A DNA stretch of 64,000 nucleotides from the NCBI GenBank assembly GCA_022316685.1, contig JAKJHU010000037.1, positions 2,281,792 to 2,345,791 on the forward strand, read 5' to 3'. The notes under the pieces were generated by a model. That model was not told where the DNA came from. It was given only the letters and a program-made list of their open reading frames with translations, and searched no databases. The position numbers and the translations under genes were made by a program. Origin of the DNA: Progne subis subis (lineage: Eukaryota; Chordata; Aves; Passeriformes; Hirundinidae). This document shows, piece by piece, positions 12,101-27,100 of this stretch (position 1 is the stretch's first letter; every line of letters starts with the position of its first letter).

Positions 12101-15100
12101 GTAATTCCATAAGTGATCCATTACCTCGTATTTGACAGGTGTTTTTACATGTAAGCACTGTTTTAAGTGTCAGTCAGACAATGCAGCTGTCACTACACAG
12201 CTGGCTGGCTGTAAGACATGCAGAGTTTGTGACAGTCCTGTGAGAAGGCTGGCTAGGAGACACATCTGTACAGTGTTGTCCCAATGTGGTTTTATCAGCA
12301 GAGCAGTGTTTCTGGGCTCGCACAGTGACCCATGGGCAATGTGCTGAAGGATTTGAATGTGTCCTCTAGAGCTAACGGGAGGATGCTGCAGTATCTGTGT
12401 GGAAGTCTCCCACTTCTGATGATCACTGATCAGTAGCTGAACAGTTCTGTGTTGATAAAGAAACTCTGGGCTGATGTTAAACTTGCTGTGTTGAGAGGTC
12501 ATAGGTAGCACCAGTCATAAAAATAGAAAGCCAAAAGGAACAAGGAAGCCTCTTCTCTACACTTCTCTGTGTATCAGTAAAGACTTTTTTCACGGTACAA
12601 TTTCTGGTTGATCACAATGGAAGATTCACAAGTAGTAAAGGAGTGCTGTTCTACATATCCGTGGCCCAGGGTTGTGAAGGAAAACTCAGCCCTGTTTCCT
12701 GCAGTGGAAACAATTCTTTATCATCCTTGGTTGCCATGTGATTATTTTGGCTATTGGGGAAGAACCACTTTCCTTCTCATATTTCCAAGGCCTTAACTAA
12801 GCTGGATATGCGGAAAGAGCTGCTCTGCTGTATCGTGATGAGCTGCAAAACAGAACGTGGGAGGTGCTGGTGTGTAATTTCCACTCTTAAATAGATAAAA
12901 TGACCAGATTTCTTTGTCAAGAGAAAAAAAAAGAGTTGCCTTGATTAAATTCCACTTCTAAGTACTTTTGTGTACTAAATAATGTGAATGCTTGTGGCCT
13001 TTTGTCATCTCTCTTTCTGGATTGTTCTTAGTAGTCACCAGTGATGTCCAGTGATTTCTGTCTTCTGCTGTATGAGCTGATTACTTCTACCCACCATCTC
13101 CTGCCTTTTCTTGATATAAGAACCTGTCTTACCCTGAGGCTGCTTAGATTTCTGGAATTTTTTTTTCCCCAAGTGTTATAGGCTCTTTCATATACTCATA
13201 TTTTCACATATTCATGTGCAGCTACCATTAACAAGATTTCTGAGATGCATCATGCAAAAATTTTTCTTTCAGAAACCATCCTGTCCCCAAGCATGACACA
13301 GGTGTTGGTTTGTCAGCTCATTTCATCCATTGCTAGAGTGTTAATTTGCCTGGTGCAGGCACTGATGTTACAGACCTTAGTTACTTTTAAAAATAAGGCA
13401 TACCAACCAACTCAATTAAAGAAAAAAGAAACCAAAAAACTCCCGAAAAAACCCCCAAAAAACCCAACGACCTAAAAAGCACCCAAAAACATAATGGAAT
13501 TTTTACTCCATACTCTTGCAGGTGTCAGGGAAGTTCTCAGATCTCAGATTGCTCACGGCTGCTAGTTCAGTTCATCCTTGCCTTCTCTTGGAGATCTTTT
13601 GCAAGGTGAATGCCATCTCATCCTGGTAATTCCCTTTCAGTTTGTTGGATTCCATAATATTTTGTGCAACTGCTTGAAGTTACAATGAGTTATCTTGAGG
13701 AGTTGTTCTGAGAGGGGAACCAGAACACTTTCTTCTCTGGTGATCAGAGATGGGCAGAATCCCTGTAGCCACTATCCCATAGCCTTTTCCTGCTTGATTG
13801 CCATCCACATGCAGTGGTTGTGTGCTGAGTGTACAGCATCTTGGGAAGTTTTCTGCTCCTAATGTGTCTGAAGGACAACTTAATAATAAATTAATAATAG
13901 TATCTTGGTGTTTAAAGCACTTGCTGAGGTTGTGGAAAGTCTGTGTTCACTGTCTTCTGCTGAAGGGGAGATGGATTTCCTAACGCAATGACTTAGTCAT
14001 TGAACTATTTTGAGGATGTGTACTTAATCATTTTATTAAATTTTATTAGACTTTCAAAGAGTTGAGGCCTAGAATGCAGTTAGGTTTTTTTCAGGAAATG
14101 AGTAAATCTAACTGAGGCTACTGACTGTGCCTGTGACTTTTTAAATGTTCTGTGTGGAACAGAAATACCAGTGAAAGAAATAGAGGAGAAACTCTTTTTA
14201 CGATGATTTTGTAACCTAGAATTTAAAAAAGAGTTGTGGGAGGGCTTGGTTTGAATCTTTGATCAGTGGTTGGTAAAATCAATTTAAGATAGGATCACTT
14301 AGTCCAGTACAAGTTGTGTATCTCAGGCTTGAGATACACAGGTTGTCTTGCCAATGTTCAAATAATTCTGTAAAGCTTCGGGAATGCTCTGCACTAGATA
14401 TTCCCAATTATGGTGCTGGAAGCATTTTTCTGGAAGATGAGGGGACTGGATTTTATTTTCCTTGAACAGGAAATACAAACCCTTGACCTTGCACTTTTTG
14501 AGTCCTATAACCTTCACATTTATGAACAAAAGGGTGATAGTATTAATGCCTCAGAAGAACTGTGAATCTTGCATTTGCTTTTTTATGTTTTACTTTTAAA
14601 ATACTTGGAGACTGAACTTGGGGTTGAAATTAGTCACCTTTTTTTTTCAATTTTATTACTAAAAAAAAATAAAATCAAAACCCAACCCCAATCCAAAGTC
14701 TAAGGAAACCTGCTTAGCAAGTGCTAGACAGGTGCATTGCTGTCTGCGCTGGAGTTTGAGCAGTGTGTTTTATAGGAGGGCAAGTGGAAGGATAATTTCT
14801 AAAATGAGTGCAGCAAGGTTCATCAAAGTTCTTCTAAACCTCTACATTATCCAAAGACTCCTTGTGACTATATAAGCCAAAATCAACTCCTTAAACGTGA
14901 GCCATAAGTCAATGGGTAGCTAGTTTAGGTCAGGAGGCGCAGAGGTAGTAGTCAGCAGTTCAGGAGTAAACACTTGTGCATAAACTGCAGTTGTTTTATT
15001 TTACAGCTGTGTGATATAGCCAACCTGAAAATAACAGCAGCATGAACTAAAGGAGTGAAGTCCATCTGGAGTTAAAGAAAAGTTTGTAGCAAATGACAAA

Positions 15101-18100
15101 AGGAATGCACTGCGCGCTTGCTTTGACTGAGAAATATTTGCTCTGATAATGATAGAGAAGCGGTAATTTTTAAGTTAATTAGATTCAGCTTTTCTTTTAA
15201 TACCATTTGGTGTACAGAACAGGTTACCTAAAGGTGCAATTCTAAACTTCAAAAGAGAGGTTCCCACAGAGAGCAGGTGACCTTATGGAAATTACAGCAT
15301 GTAATTCATCATAGTTAATGTGGGTTTGGACTACATCACTGGAGAGGTCTCACTCATATGCAGTTTGATAACAGGTTCTCTTTGTCAGTAATAATTTGTA
15401 CAAAAAAGATAAATTATAATATGCTTATTTCCTCTCTTCCACATATAAAGCAGATAATTTTTTTTGTCAGATGTCTGACGTGTGATTTACAAGCATCTTG
15501 AAAATGCATTTTAAAAGTGCATACAGTCCCCAGTTATTCATGGCAGCCTTTATATTAAAGTAAGAATTTAAAAATAATTTTAATGGACTTGGTAGTACAT
15601 CTGTCTTAGAATGGAATCTCTCTTGTCTTGTGTTATCTTTTTTTTTTATTTCCTTTAATGTGAATTTCAAAAATGAGCAGCTTTAACAAGTGTCTACATT
15701 ATAGGCACTTGGGTTCTAAGGTAATTGAGGTGATGACAGCTGGTATTTAAACAAACTTCTGTGCTGTAATGCTGCTCTGTGTTTGTATTATTAGAAAGCC
15801 ATTGCTTTTGGTCTTAATTTACTGTGAGATTTTCGTGTGATGTTTCAATTACATGATTTCATGGTTTGTTTTTTTTTTTCCATCCTGCTTTCTGTACAGA
15901 GTACATCGTGAGCACTGAAGGAGCAGTTACTTCATGTTACAGTTCGGCCCTGTTTCAATAGGAGGTTCCATGTTTTCTCTGTTGTATTATGTCCCACTTC
16001 CCTGCCCCCACCCATTGAAGATTTTTGTTGTGCTCATGTAATTTTCACAGCTGCAGGAGATGGGAAAGTGATGTTTTTCCCAGTTTAAAGATGAGGAACT
16101 GAGGCAAGGAAAAGGTGTAGACAGAAGTACATAGAAGTACCTGATAACTTTAGGAATTCACTATGAAACATTTGGGTTCTGATTTTTCAGAATACATAGC
16201 ATCTCCTGTCTTGAAAACAAAAACATAACCTTAAATTCAAAGCTCAAATGGAGAAGTAGATTTCAAATGGGTGCTGCTTTTAGAACTACTTGAAGCTGTG
16301 TCTCTCCACAGCTGTTAGTGACATTTTAATCTTTTAATCACTGTTGAGCTGTTGCAGGACTAGGGATAACTAGCTGAAAAGAAAAGGAAGAAAGTAGTTT
16401 CCAGTATGAATAATGTGCACTTATTCTGCCCTAAAAGAAAAAAAACAAATCTGATGATACTTGAGGAAATGTGTTACTACTGACTTCTCTCCTCCAATTA
16501 TGAAAAGTATTTATCTCACACCTTGTATAAACTACCTGAATTTGTGAGCTAATAGTTTCTTCTACCTTTTTAATTATGCCTCATATACTGTGCATGTTAT
16601 AGATGTTGCAATAAATAAGTCAGGGGCAGGTCAGACTCTGTTATCCTTCATGGTGTAATCCTGATTGATCCATTCATCCATGATTTGAATGAGACATATA
16701 TATTTTTTTCTTTTTTGAGAAAATATGACACGTAATACTATCATACTCTAAGTTGTATGCACAGAGAGGCCAAGCTGAAGATCAGAGGCAATCTTCTCTG
16801 TCACTTTCTAAATTTAATGCTAGATTATGTTTAACCTTAATGCTCTTTTGACATTGGGGTTTCTTCTGTGCATGTAATAGCTTTCACTTTCTAAAAAAGT
16901 AAACTGCAGCTGATATTATATGTGTGTGTGACTCAGTGTTGTAGCTTTGCTTGTAGAGGTGAATCTTAAACCATTTAATAGCTCTGTCAAGGGTTTGTTC
17001 CTTAGGCTGCCTCCATGTTCCCAGGGCAGAACTGCAGGGTTTCTCTCTGCTTCCTCTTACAGACTGTATGCTTAGTCAGGTGTTCTCTCAGGAATTTTAG
17101 CATGCTTGTCCTGTTGGTGAGTTTGTAGATGTTGGGGAAAACAAAACTGATGAAGTGTTTGATTTTCAGATGTTTAGCAATAAGCTTTGGAATTATTTTT
17201 CCTGTCCATGAATCTCCTGAACCTATTGCAGTTTCTGCTCACTAACCTGCAGTGAATCTTGAATTTTTGTTCAGTTGCTTCTGGAGGTTATGTAAAATTC
17301 TTGCATGCACTGGTCCTATTGTAAGGAATTCAAAGCATCTGCTAACTGTTGCATATGGGAATGGAATCTTTCCAATATGGAAAAATATTTTTTATTTGAT
17401 TATTTTAAACCAGATTCTAACAATATTTGTCATACAAGTCCCTGCTTCCTGAATTGGGGCTCGTCACATGTTCTTTCTTTTGCTTTTCATACCCAAGATT
17501 TATTTATTTTCACATTTGCCTGATTGCCTTTTCAACTTCTCATCTGTTATCTCTCCCAACCTCTTGCATTCCCATCAATTTGCTCCGTGGTTGCATCACA
17601 GTTTGCATTTCTGTGTCCAGACTAGCAAGTCCTAAACTCTCTTGAATCTCTCTCCATGCTCCTCAGTGCTTACCTTGGTAAAATGAGTGGCCTCAAATCA
17701 GATTCATGTTCCCTCTGCATCATAATTAGGGGGATTCTTCTTCTGCTGTGCTAGACAGGACATGGATTTCACTCTCTCTTCTGGTGTATGGATCTGATTC
17801 CTGTGTGAATATCCACCTTATGTAGGGAAGCAGTGGCAAGAGCTCTTGCTGATTTAGTTGAATATGAGTGTGCGTCGGCTATCCTTGGATGGATGGAAAA
17901 TATTCACTGTTCTCCTGGAGACCATTGGCCATGGCCAAGGGATTTTTCCTGGGAGAACTTGGCAGTCAAGTAGCAGCCTTAGGGCTGGGGAGAGATTGGG
18001 AGACTATGGGTTAAGAAAAGGAAGTAGTGAGCCAGGCCTCAGGGCAGGACCAAAGGACTCCTAGGAACCAGAAGGGAGCACAAAGAGCTGCCTGCACTGT

Positions 18101-21100
18101 CAAGTCACCACATCACCTGAAATGTGGCAAATCCTGACTGCCAGGCATTGGGAATTCAATGTGAAGTGGGAGCTTCATTTAATAAAGCCTTACTTTGTGC
18201 TCTCTCACCTAACTAGGATTTTTCCCTCCCTAGAATTAACTATCCTACATGGATGGAATCCTGATTTTTTTTCTGTAATTTAAAGAAATTCTGAAATTCC
18301 AGGGTTTTTCTCCTTTCTTTTTGAGTGAGTCCAGACACGTGCATATTCTAGCTGTCATTTTTGTGGAAGCTGAAATACTATGGATGGATGTGAGTGGCAA
18401 AATGTATATTCCTGGCACAAAAGTATTCCAAATTTGATATTTTTGTTCCCAAAGCTCGGAGCTGTAAAAAATTCCTGCATAACAAGCGTTCCAGAATTTT
18501 GTTACCCATGGGCTAAAGCCTTTTTGGCTGTTGGCACGGAGAAGTTAGGAAAAAAAGAAAGATCCGAGGCAGATAGTTGGCTTGGAAAATTGCATTCAGC
18601 AGCTCTGAAATTTCACAAGATTGTAAGAGTGGAAAGCAGCAATCTCTTACAGCAAAGATCCATAGTCTGCAGTGCCAGTGCCAAAAGCAGCATACAAGGC
18701 AATTTGAATAATATGCATTTTTGCATAATGTGATGTGGGTCTGAGCCCACATGCAGCCTTGTGAGGAAAGCATGTGTGAGATATCCTTGTTCCCAGCTCC
18801 TGGCTTCCTCGTGGTTCAGCACCGACACACGGGCCAGACTGTGCCATTAGGTGGTCACTGGCGTCTCTCTGCTCTGAGTTTCCACAACACCGGCTTCTAA
18901 TGTGACACACCAGAGGAGCCTGGTGCTCCACTTGTTCCAGATTGCCCTTGAGATGGAGAGTGTCACACAGCTTTGATAACGGGTTTGCTCCTGTCTTTGC
19001 ATGTTGCTTCTTTTTGGGTTCTAAATCTCCAGCCAACTTTTTAACTTAGCTGTGTTTAATAGCTTCAGCAGTTTCGAAAGAGATTCTGAGACTGCTTTCA
19101 GATGGGGTTTGTATGTCATGTATTAAAAGTAGTGGATATGATGAAAAATACAGCCCATCATTTGTAACAGAAAGACTTACCAAGTAAGGGAAATAAAATT
19201 AGTTTCATTTGCAGTGTCATCACTGTACTGAAGATTATACCAGTATTAATGAAAAGTTGCTATCAGTTTAATCATCTTAGCAACCTAAGGCTATGCAGGG
19301 GTACAAAGTTCAGTATGTCTTGTCTTTAAAAGTGCCGGTTCTGGTTTTGAAACTATTTAAAATGCTATTCTTACGACAATTAGAAACAGGAAGGCTAAAA
19401 CCATAACAACTGAGGCATGCTAATTGATTGTATTGTGCAGTTAGGTTGTGAATTCTTAATTATATGGTTTTTTAATAAACTCTCTGCTGTTGGTTTTGTG
19501 TAGATCATCCTTTGCAGGCTGGAAGTGCCAAGTGCAGGATAATTCAGTGAATGATGTGGACTATTTCAGCTTCTTGTTTTCAACCCTTATAGGTAATCCA
19601 TATGAATGTAATAATTCAGAATTAACAAAATTAAATTTGTTTTGATAGTCAATTACTGAATTTAATTTAAAGTAAATGGTTTAGTAAGTACTTCCTGAAA
19701 GTAATTCTAATCTTGTTATATATTTTTGATATGAGATTTTTATTTTCTTGATCTGATTTTTGACACTATTTTTACGCTTTTCCATTTGGGCTGAATATTT
19801 GCATACTTTTTCTTCATTCTAGCAACTTTCTTAGGAAAGTATGAGGAAAACCTAAATTCAGCATATGACGTAAACAAGATTTTTTTTCCTAGCTTGATGT
19901 AACTGCCTTTTATTGGCTCATAACAATATAAATGAGGGCCTCTGGGATTTCCTGTGAAAGTGCTTACGCTATTAAAAACATTCCATCAAAATAAAGTAAT
20001 CATAGTACATTAAAGTGTGCTGGCCAAGCTCAGTGTATGAGCAGAGCTACTTCTGCTACTCTGTTCTTACTCAGCTATAAAAATAGTTGTATTCTGTGGT
20101 GATGCAACTTTGGGAAGTTACAGTGGTTAAAATGGTGTAATATTGCGAAGAAGTAACTTCCACTAAATTGTGCTGTGGTAAAAAATAGTGTGTTTTCTTC
20201 ATCACCTTGGTTATTTATAATGTTCAGCTACTCTGGTTTCAAAAATTACCTTTTTTTTCCTAAAATGGTAAAAAGAATGCTGAATTGATAGCCGATAAAA
20301 TGCAAACAAAGTCCAAGTAACTTGTGGAGTAGTTGTCCTGTTTTACTAAAACATCTAATATCTGTCTAGAAATAATAAGCCAGATGTTATTTTTTTTAAC
20401 ACTGAGGTTATATTATTTTTTACTGAGGTAACTGAGTTATTGTGGACATGAAATATTTTGCATTGTACCCATTTTTTGTTATTTTTTAAAAGATGCATGT
20501 ATTGCAAATAGCATAACACTGGCCTCTTAAAGTTTTTTCGTATCCCATTATAGTACTATTGGATTTTTAAAATATTTTTGCTTCCTGTCAAAAGTCAAAA
20601 TTTGTACTTTGATATACTTAGTTTATTAAACCAAGCAAGAGCTTTTGAGAAAAAATTGTCATGTTGACATAATGTGAAAGACAGTGTTTGTCAATGATGC
20701 TGTTGAAGTAGAACACTGTTTGGCTTGTTTTGTGATACTGTTGTACTGCTTCTTCTTCTCCAGGGTTTTCAAGAGAGGAGCTGACTAGTCTCCAGGGCAT
20801 TAGAGGAAAACCACACATTAGCCAGACACAGCTTTCACCTATCCGTCTTTACCTAACTGATCTGGACCAGTTTTTACACCACTGGGCTGTGACAGAGGTA
20901 ATACTTCAACACTAACACTAAATGACAGCATACAAACTCTGAGTGCTTTCCATCCCTTTTCTACAGATGCCTAAACCCTGTTGTGATTTGAGTTGAAAAA
21001 AGAATGAAAAACATAAAAGCTGTTGAACAGCCAACATTTTTCTACAGCCATCAGATAATATTTTGAAGGAAGCTGCTTTGAAAGTTGAATGTTTAGACAT

Positions 21101-24100
21101 GTAGTATGCAAAGCAATACTCAAGGAAAAAAATTGGAAAATTAGAAACTTTGGTGGAAATTCTTAAGCACTAATATAAGGACCAGCAATATGTTTTGGCT
21201 TTCAAAAACAAATTAATTGTAAAAATACTAATTATAAAGCGGTCTCCTGGAGAATAAGTGCCACTATTAATTAAAAAGCCCTTGCATTAAATAAAATTTC
21301 AACTCGGAAGCAATATTAAGTTGGCATTAGTCATTATTTTGAATGATTCCTGATTAGTTAACCAAAATATGCTGGTATTAAAAACTTCACTCTGAATTCA
21401 GTACCTAATGTCATAAGAGCTGAAAATTTAATTTGATTGTTGGTTATAAAGGGATTTGGGACACTGGACTTTATTCAAAACAGGTGCATTAGCTGTCTTT
21501 CTGCATCAACTTGTTTTATTGTTTAGCTCACCAGAAACCACTTTAAGGTGTGAAATAATTTTTCAATAACGTGCCAATTTGACACAATTTATGAAATCAT
21601 AGTCCTAAATTCAGAAAGAAGAGCGAAACCGAAGGTTTTAGTTGTACATCTTTTCATTTAAGGAAGCAATATAATAGATGTTTTCTACTTCACAGTGTTC
21701 AAGTGATAATGTTCTGAAATTGATGATAGTGTGAGATACACATTGAATGTGTGCTGGTATGTATTAGAAAGTACTTTAAGCAGGGCTGTTGTTTGGTACC
21801 ATGGCTGACACACACTTTTAGGTGTCCTGCCTTCAGTCATTTTGCCAGTGGAGCAGTTGAACTTTCTAATTTGTTTTGCTTTGTCTCTTCTGGACAGCAA
21901 TGAAGTTTTTTCTCACCAAAATACCTTTCTTCTGTATGGAGGGATCAGAATGCACTCTTTCCACGTCCTGTTGCTCTGTGAATGCACAGAGAGATTATTA
22001 GTTTCTCAGGGTTAGCATAATCCCATACAGCATCTGAAGGATTTATGTATGCCTCACCTGTTTCTGAAAATGCCACTTTTAGTGTTTTCTTCTTCCTCTT
22101 TTTGCTTCTATACCATAAATCTTTCAAACTTGGCAGTGAAATAGGACTGTTTTCATACAGGGAACTGTGAAGTAGTTTGATTTCTTTTTTGTGCATTTGG
22201 TTCCTGGTTGGAAGTTTGAGTCTCTTCTACCACAAACTTCAGTGTTTTGATGCTGTCAAGGAGAGTCAGTATTTTCAGACACTTGAGACTCCTTTTTGTT
22301 AAAGTACCTTTTCTCAGGAAAGGTACAAGGTGCTCTCCCAGGTTGTTAGAAGGGCATGGTGGTCACTAAGTAAAGAGCTAGGTATCCTTGGTTAGTAATG
22401 AAAGATGATTTGGACATTCTGTGGAACACTGCACTACTTCTACACTTATGTGTCTGCCTGGAGACTATTTTATGAAGGAGAAGAGAAGCAAAAATACCAT
22501 GCATCAAAAATCTATGTGAAGAAGGATGAGACCTTCTAGAGCCACCTGATTTTGTAGGCTCTTAACCAGAGTTCTGAACTGTTGCATTTTCCCAGTGAGA
22601 GTGGTCAAATACTGGAGTAAGTAGCCTAGAGACATTCTGGTTCCCATCTATGGATGTTCTCAAAACCAGGCTGGACACAGTGCAGGATGACCTGCCCCAG
22701 CTGACTCCACTTGAGCAGGACCCTTGGATTAGAGGAATTTGAGGGTATTCCTTCCAGCTCTAGGGATTCTGTGATTATTTGAAAACTCCTTCTGAAAAAA
22801 AAACCAGGTCTTTGTTTCACCATCAACAAATCTCTTTGTTATTTTTGCTTTTTAGACATAATGAAATTCACATTATGAGTAAAGGTTTGTTGTTTTCTTT
22901 TATTTGGTAGGTTTGTTATGCTTATATTTGAACTAGAAGGCAAACTTGTCCCATTAAAGGCCTGCCAGGTATTGCAGTGCTGTTTGGAGCATTCCCCCCA
23001 GGACTGAGTTAGTTAGTTTTGTGGTGGTGGTTTTGTTGTTGTTGTTGATTGTTTTGTTTGTTTGTTTTGGTGTGTGGTGGGGTTTTTTTGGTTTTTTTTG
23101 GTTTTTTTTTGGGGGGGGGGGGTGTTTGTTTTGTTTTGTTTCGTTTTGTTTCCCAAGAAATTTCGTGAACAAAATTAAGGGCACCTCTTCAGTAGCTTGC
23201 TTTCATAGTGGAGAAAAATAAAGATATTCTTGCCTCTGATATGGTAATAATGGTGGCATATTTGGTTGTGTTACAATGAGAAGTGATCGTTGGTGTTGAG
23301 GCAACCACTTCCTTTTATGAGTTGCAGAATTCCATTCTTTTTTCACTTGTCTGCTTTTGATTTCAGATGCAGTCATAAATATGGTAAATGATGCATAAAC
23401 AAAACCACGCTAAGGCTCTTCAGCTTTTAGATTACTTTTTTCTCTGTTTTTAAATATCTAATACAGCAGTGTGTTAAGTTTTGGGGGGGTTTATCTTTTC
23501 CTTGTATGAGTACCATTCTCCAACCTCAAATATGTTGACCAATATGCCATATAATGCTCAGTTTCTGAAGAAATTATTCTGGGGACTGTAGTCCATTGAA
23601 ACCTTGGGATTTGGAGTCTGGACAATTTTTTAAAACTAGGAAGGTAAAGAAGAAAGAAAAAAAAAAAAGGTAGGCTTGGTAAAAATCTTTCCTTTCAAGA
23701 TTTGCCACAAGCTGCACAGGAATACTTCTTGTAGATGACATAGTTTTCACTAGGTACTGAACAAGCTAATCTGCTCTCAAAAGGAAAAAAAATCACCTAA
23801 AAACTGAACAGCAGCAACAAAAAAACCCCAGTCAAAAAAGCAAACCCCAGAGTTGCAGGCTCCAGGGAGAAGAAAACTGCCAGCAAATCATGAGGCAAAT
23901 CATCTAGGGTGTGTGAAAAGACAGTGTGATACAAGGGTTCTGTGTGCATTGAGTTTGAGGGAGGTAAGTTTGGAGACTGCCTTCTTCCAAGTGGACATAG
24001 TTCAAGGTGTGATAGAATTTTGGACTCAAAATATTTTTAGCTGTGGCAGAAAATTGCTTTATTTAGATACAGAAGTGCTACAGGAAATAATAAACCCCAG

Positions 24101-27100
24101 CTTGAATTAGTCATGCTTTTGGTGTAATTTGGTATAGTGCAGAGCTTCTGAATGCTATCCTTTCATCTGTTCCCTTGCTGAATAAGGAAGTTTATGGTGA
24201 TGCTGTAATGTTAATGTTTGTAGTAATTTTAAATACCTGCTAAATGAGAACAGTGCTCATTGGCTGTGGACCATGCCTCTGCTCTGTGTTAAGAATTGTT
24301 TGTTTAAGGGTTCTCATTATGTAGTTATAATTCAGGATTTCCTCTCAATGGAAAAGTATTTTAATGTGCGTGAAAATAAATAAGGAACTCTGATGGAATT
24401 AGGATTTAATTACCTGGTTTCCTGTCAATAAATGAGACTAGTGATCACATTCCTATTAGTCCTTTCACAGTCTTCTTTCATCTCTTACACCTCTGGTTTT
24501 GTCTATACCATTGTTCGTTTTTACCTCTCTGCTGAAAAGAACAAAGTTGCAAATACTATTTCCCGGTAAGTTCTATGAAAAGAAGCAGGTGGAAGAGAAA
24601 AAGCTCTAGATTAGCACAGGGTGGGTTATAGCTCTGTTCCAGCTTCCTGCCTGGTAGCAGCCAGCCTGCAGGAGCTGTCTCTCGGCCGGTGGGGTGTCAG
24701 GGTTGTGAGGCAGGAGCAGTGGGGGGGGTGGTGGGACTGAAGAAGGGTCCCAGGTGTGAATTTGGAGGCCACAGCTTGTTGGCCTTACTGCTCACTGCTC
24801 AAATTTGTTTCCCAGAGCAGGGGAAGGCAGTCCCACCTTCCCATCCATAGCTGTGCAAGGGGTGATGGGTGTTTCTGAGAGCTGCAAGGGGGGGTTTCAT
24901 GTATTCACGTATAACGTATGGATGCCAGAGATGCGGGTGAAAAAGCAGTGTGCCTCTGGACAAGGGGCAAGTTCTGGAAAAGAAAGGAATAACTTGAGGC
25001 AGTTTGGACTTCTGCAGTGTTATTATAGGCAGGGCACTTGGTAGCATGTGGATAACAGTAACAATGCTCTTCTGATAGGAAGTAATGCTTTTAGGTAGTT
25101 TTGAACAAAATATGTTTTGAGATGGATATTGTTTGTAAATTACTTTTCTTTTGTCCCGAGAGCGGTGATTGGAATCGCAGCAGTTTGACCATGTAATTTG
25201 GGAAGCTTTTAAATAGTGGTGATTTTCAGTTAAGGAGCGATGCTTCAGAAAAGTGTCTCTAAATGCTTTTTTGCATAGCTTTAAAGGTTAGTCTTCATGA
25301 TTTGTCTAAAAGACATGTTAAATGTGGGAACTTTGGTTCCTTTTCTGGAGGAACTTCTGCTTAAAATTACTTCTGTCTTGTTAAAGCCAATTATTTAAAA
25401 TCACCCCCCTGTAGCTGAAATAAATGGGACTCAAGAACAAATGGTTGCAGCCCGAGGGAAGAGCTTCAGCCTTGGCTCATTTTAACTGTGCCCATAGTGT
25501 TTGTCAGTGATATTGTTCACTCCCCTGTAATTGAATTACTTTGCCAGGATCAAATGAAAAAGTGCCCACAGAAATGAAGAGTTTAACAAGGTAACCGTGT
25601 ATACATGGTAATTTCTGTTGTAATATTTGATGTTTGTGACGGTTGAACATTTCAGAGGGGGAAAGCAAATGGTAATTTGTGGGTTTGCTTGAAATCGAGA
25701 TTCCAGAGCTGTATTGAGCACACAGCTGACTCGAAGAAATAAAATATTCAGCCAATTTTTAAAATGTTTAAGAGCAAACACTAGGGAAGGCCAGCTGCTT
25801 TAAAAGCAGACTTGAATTCAAAAGTCTTGAGATGCATGTAGTGTAATACACTAATCCGTGTCAAAACCTGTTCAGTCTTATAAGTGAAATACAGTTGGGA
25901 AGGGTGGATCTGCACAGATGTGCTGTGAAAAATTACAGCAAATCAATAAAGATAGCAAATCAGTGCATAATGTTTGTCTTGAGAAGTAAATGGTGGTGTT
26001 GTATTGCTGTAGCTTAACTTGAAGCAGAAATGAATGCTTAAAAAAAACGTAAAAAAATTTTTACAATGTAGATTTTGAATTGAAGTTCCTGAAAGATTTC
26101 AACTTGTTGTCTTTATTGAGATTTACAAGTTGGAGTTATTGGGAAAAGACAGCTAAGAGTAAATAAAATTCCTTCTAAACTAGGGATATGGTACAATTTT
26201 TATCTTGTTTAAGGAAGACAAAAAATTCTGTATAAGCCTGTTAGTGTTTAGTAAAGCCTACATCCTATCCCAGCTTTAATGTTTAGAGGTGAAAATAATT
26301 ATTTTCTTGGAAAGTAATGCAAAGTCCAAAGAAACAGAAGGGGAATAATGTAAGTAAAAGGAATGCTCCTAAAATTAAGAAAGCTCTTTTTCAAAGGTCT
26401 CTTTCATAAGACATAAAACTTAAACCCAAAACAAACAAAAAACCACCCGAACAGTAAAACACAAACTTCCAGAAAACCTAAGCTGATCTTCAGGCCGGTG
26501 CTCCATTGTACCTGCATCGTATACTTCCAGCATATCTTCTAACACTTTGGAGCTGGGAGCTCACTGCAGTGTTACTGCATGAATTTATAACTCCATTGGT
26601 ACTGTGGATTGTGCTTTATATTCAAATCCTGGCTTGTGATACCTAACCTACATTTGCTTGTAGAAATAGAGACAGGCTTTGTGGGACAAGAGCTAAGTGT
26701 AGGGTTTTCTGTGTTTCCAAGCCCTTTTGTTTGGAGAAGAGGCAGGCAGGTGAATTTGGAGACTTCAACATCAGATGTTCCTATGACTGTCCTACATGTG
26801 GTCTGAAAAGGAGGCATCCAGAGGAGGAGCAATTGGCTGTGCTGACATTTTATAGCTGTGAGGAAGCTGCAGAGCTGTGAAAGAAGGGCGTATTACAGCT
26901 GCAAAAAGATGAAACAAAAAGCAATGTCCTTTGTGATGTCCTTTCTTTGAATTTTTTTAGTAAGGTGGCTCTGAGAAGAGAACCCAACCTGTCATGTTCT
27001 TCAGGGATGGCTTTATCTACTCCTGAATAGCACAGTGGCTGTCAAGCTTAAACCCTGGTTTTGCTGATAACAGGATTTTCAGAAATGCCCCTCACTTAGA

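Larger units (their letters stand above)
4218..19503 (+). other. TEX10 15.3 kb intron
   Basis: This very large intron joins HMR/SSF. I recognise a CR1 fragment (about 4385-4490), an inverted-repeat cluster (6980-7019), a CpG-rich promoter-like pocket (about 7080-7460), A/C-rich low-complexity sequence (about 13420-13490) and a possible solo-LTR-like segment (about 17850-18240). The rest is AT-rich sequence with scattered short open frames, none with recognisable homology or splice support. No RNA gene was recognised. Confidence 0.75.

Noticed and set aside
18733..18752. ATGTGGG/CCCACAT 7-bp stem with a 6-base loop
   Set aside because: Short stem of a kind expected by chance in a window this size.
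18840..18860. CCATTAGGTGGTCACT as a second CTCF-like site
   Set aside because: Only about 10 of 14 core positions match, with key C/G positions lost.
18647..19036. 129-codon open frame on the - strand in a TEX10 intron
   Set aside because: No recognisable protein family and no supporting splice or promoter context; probably chance.
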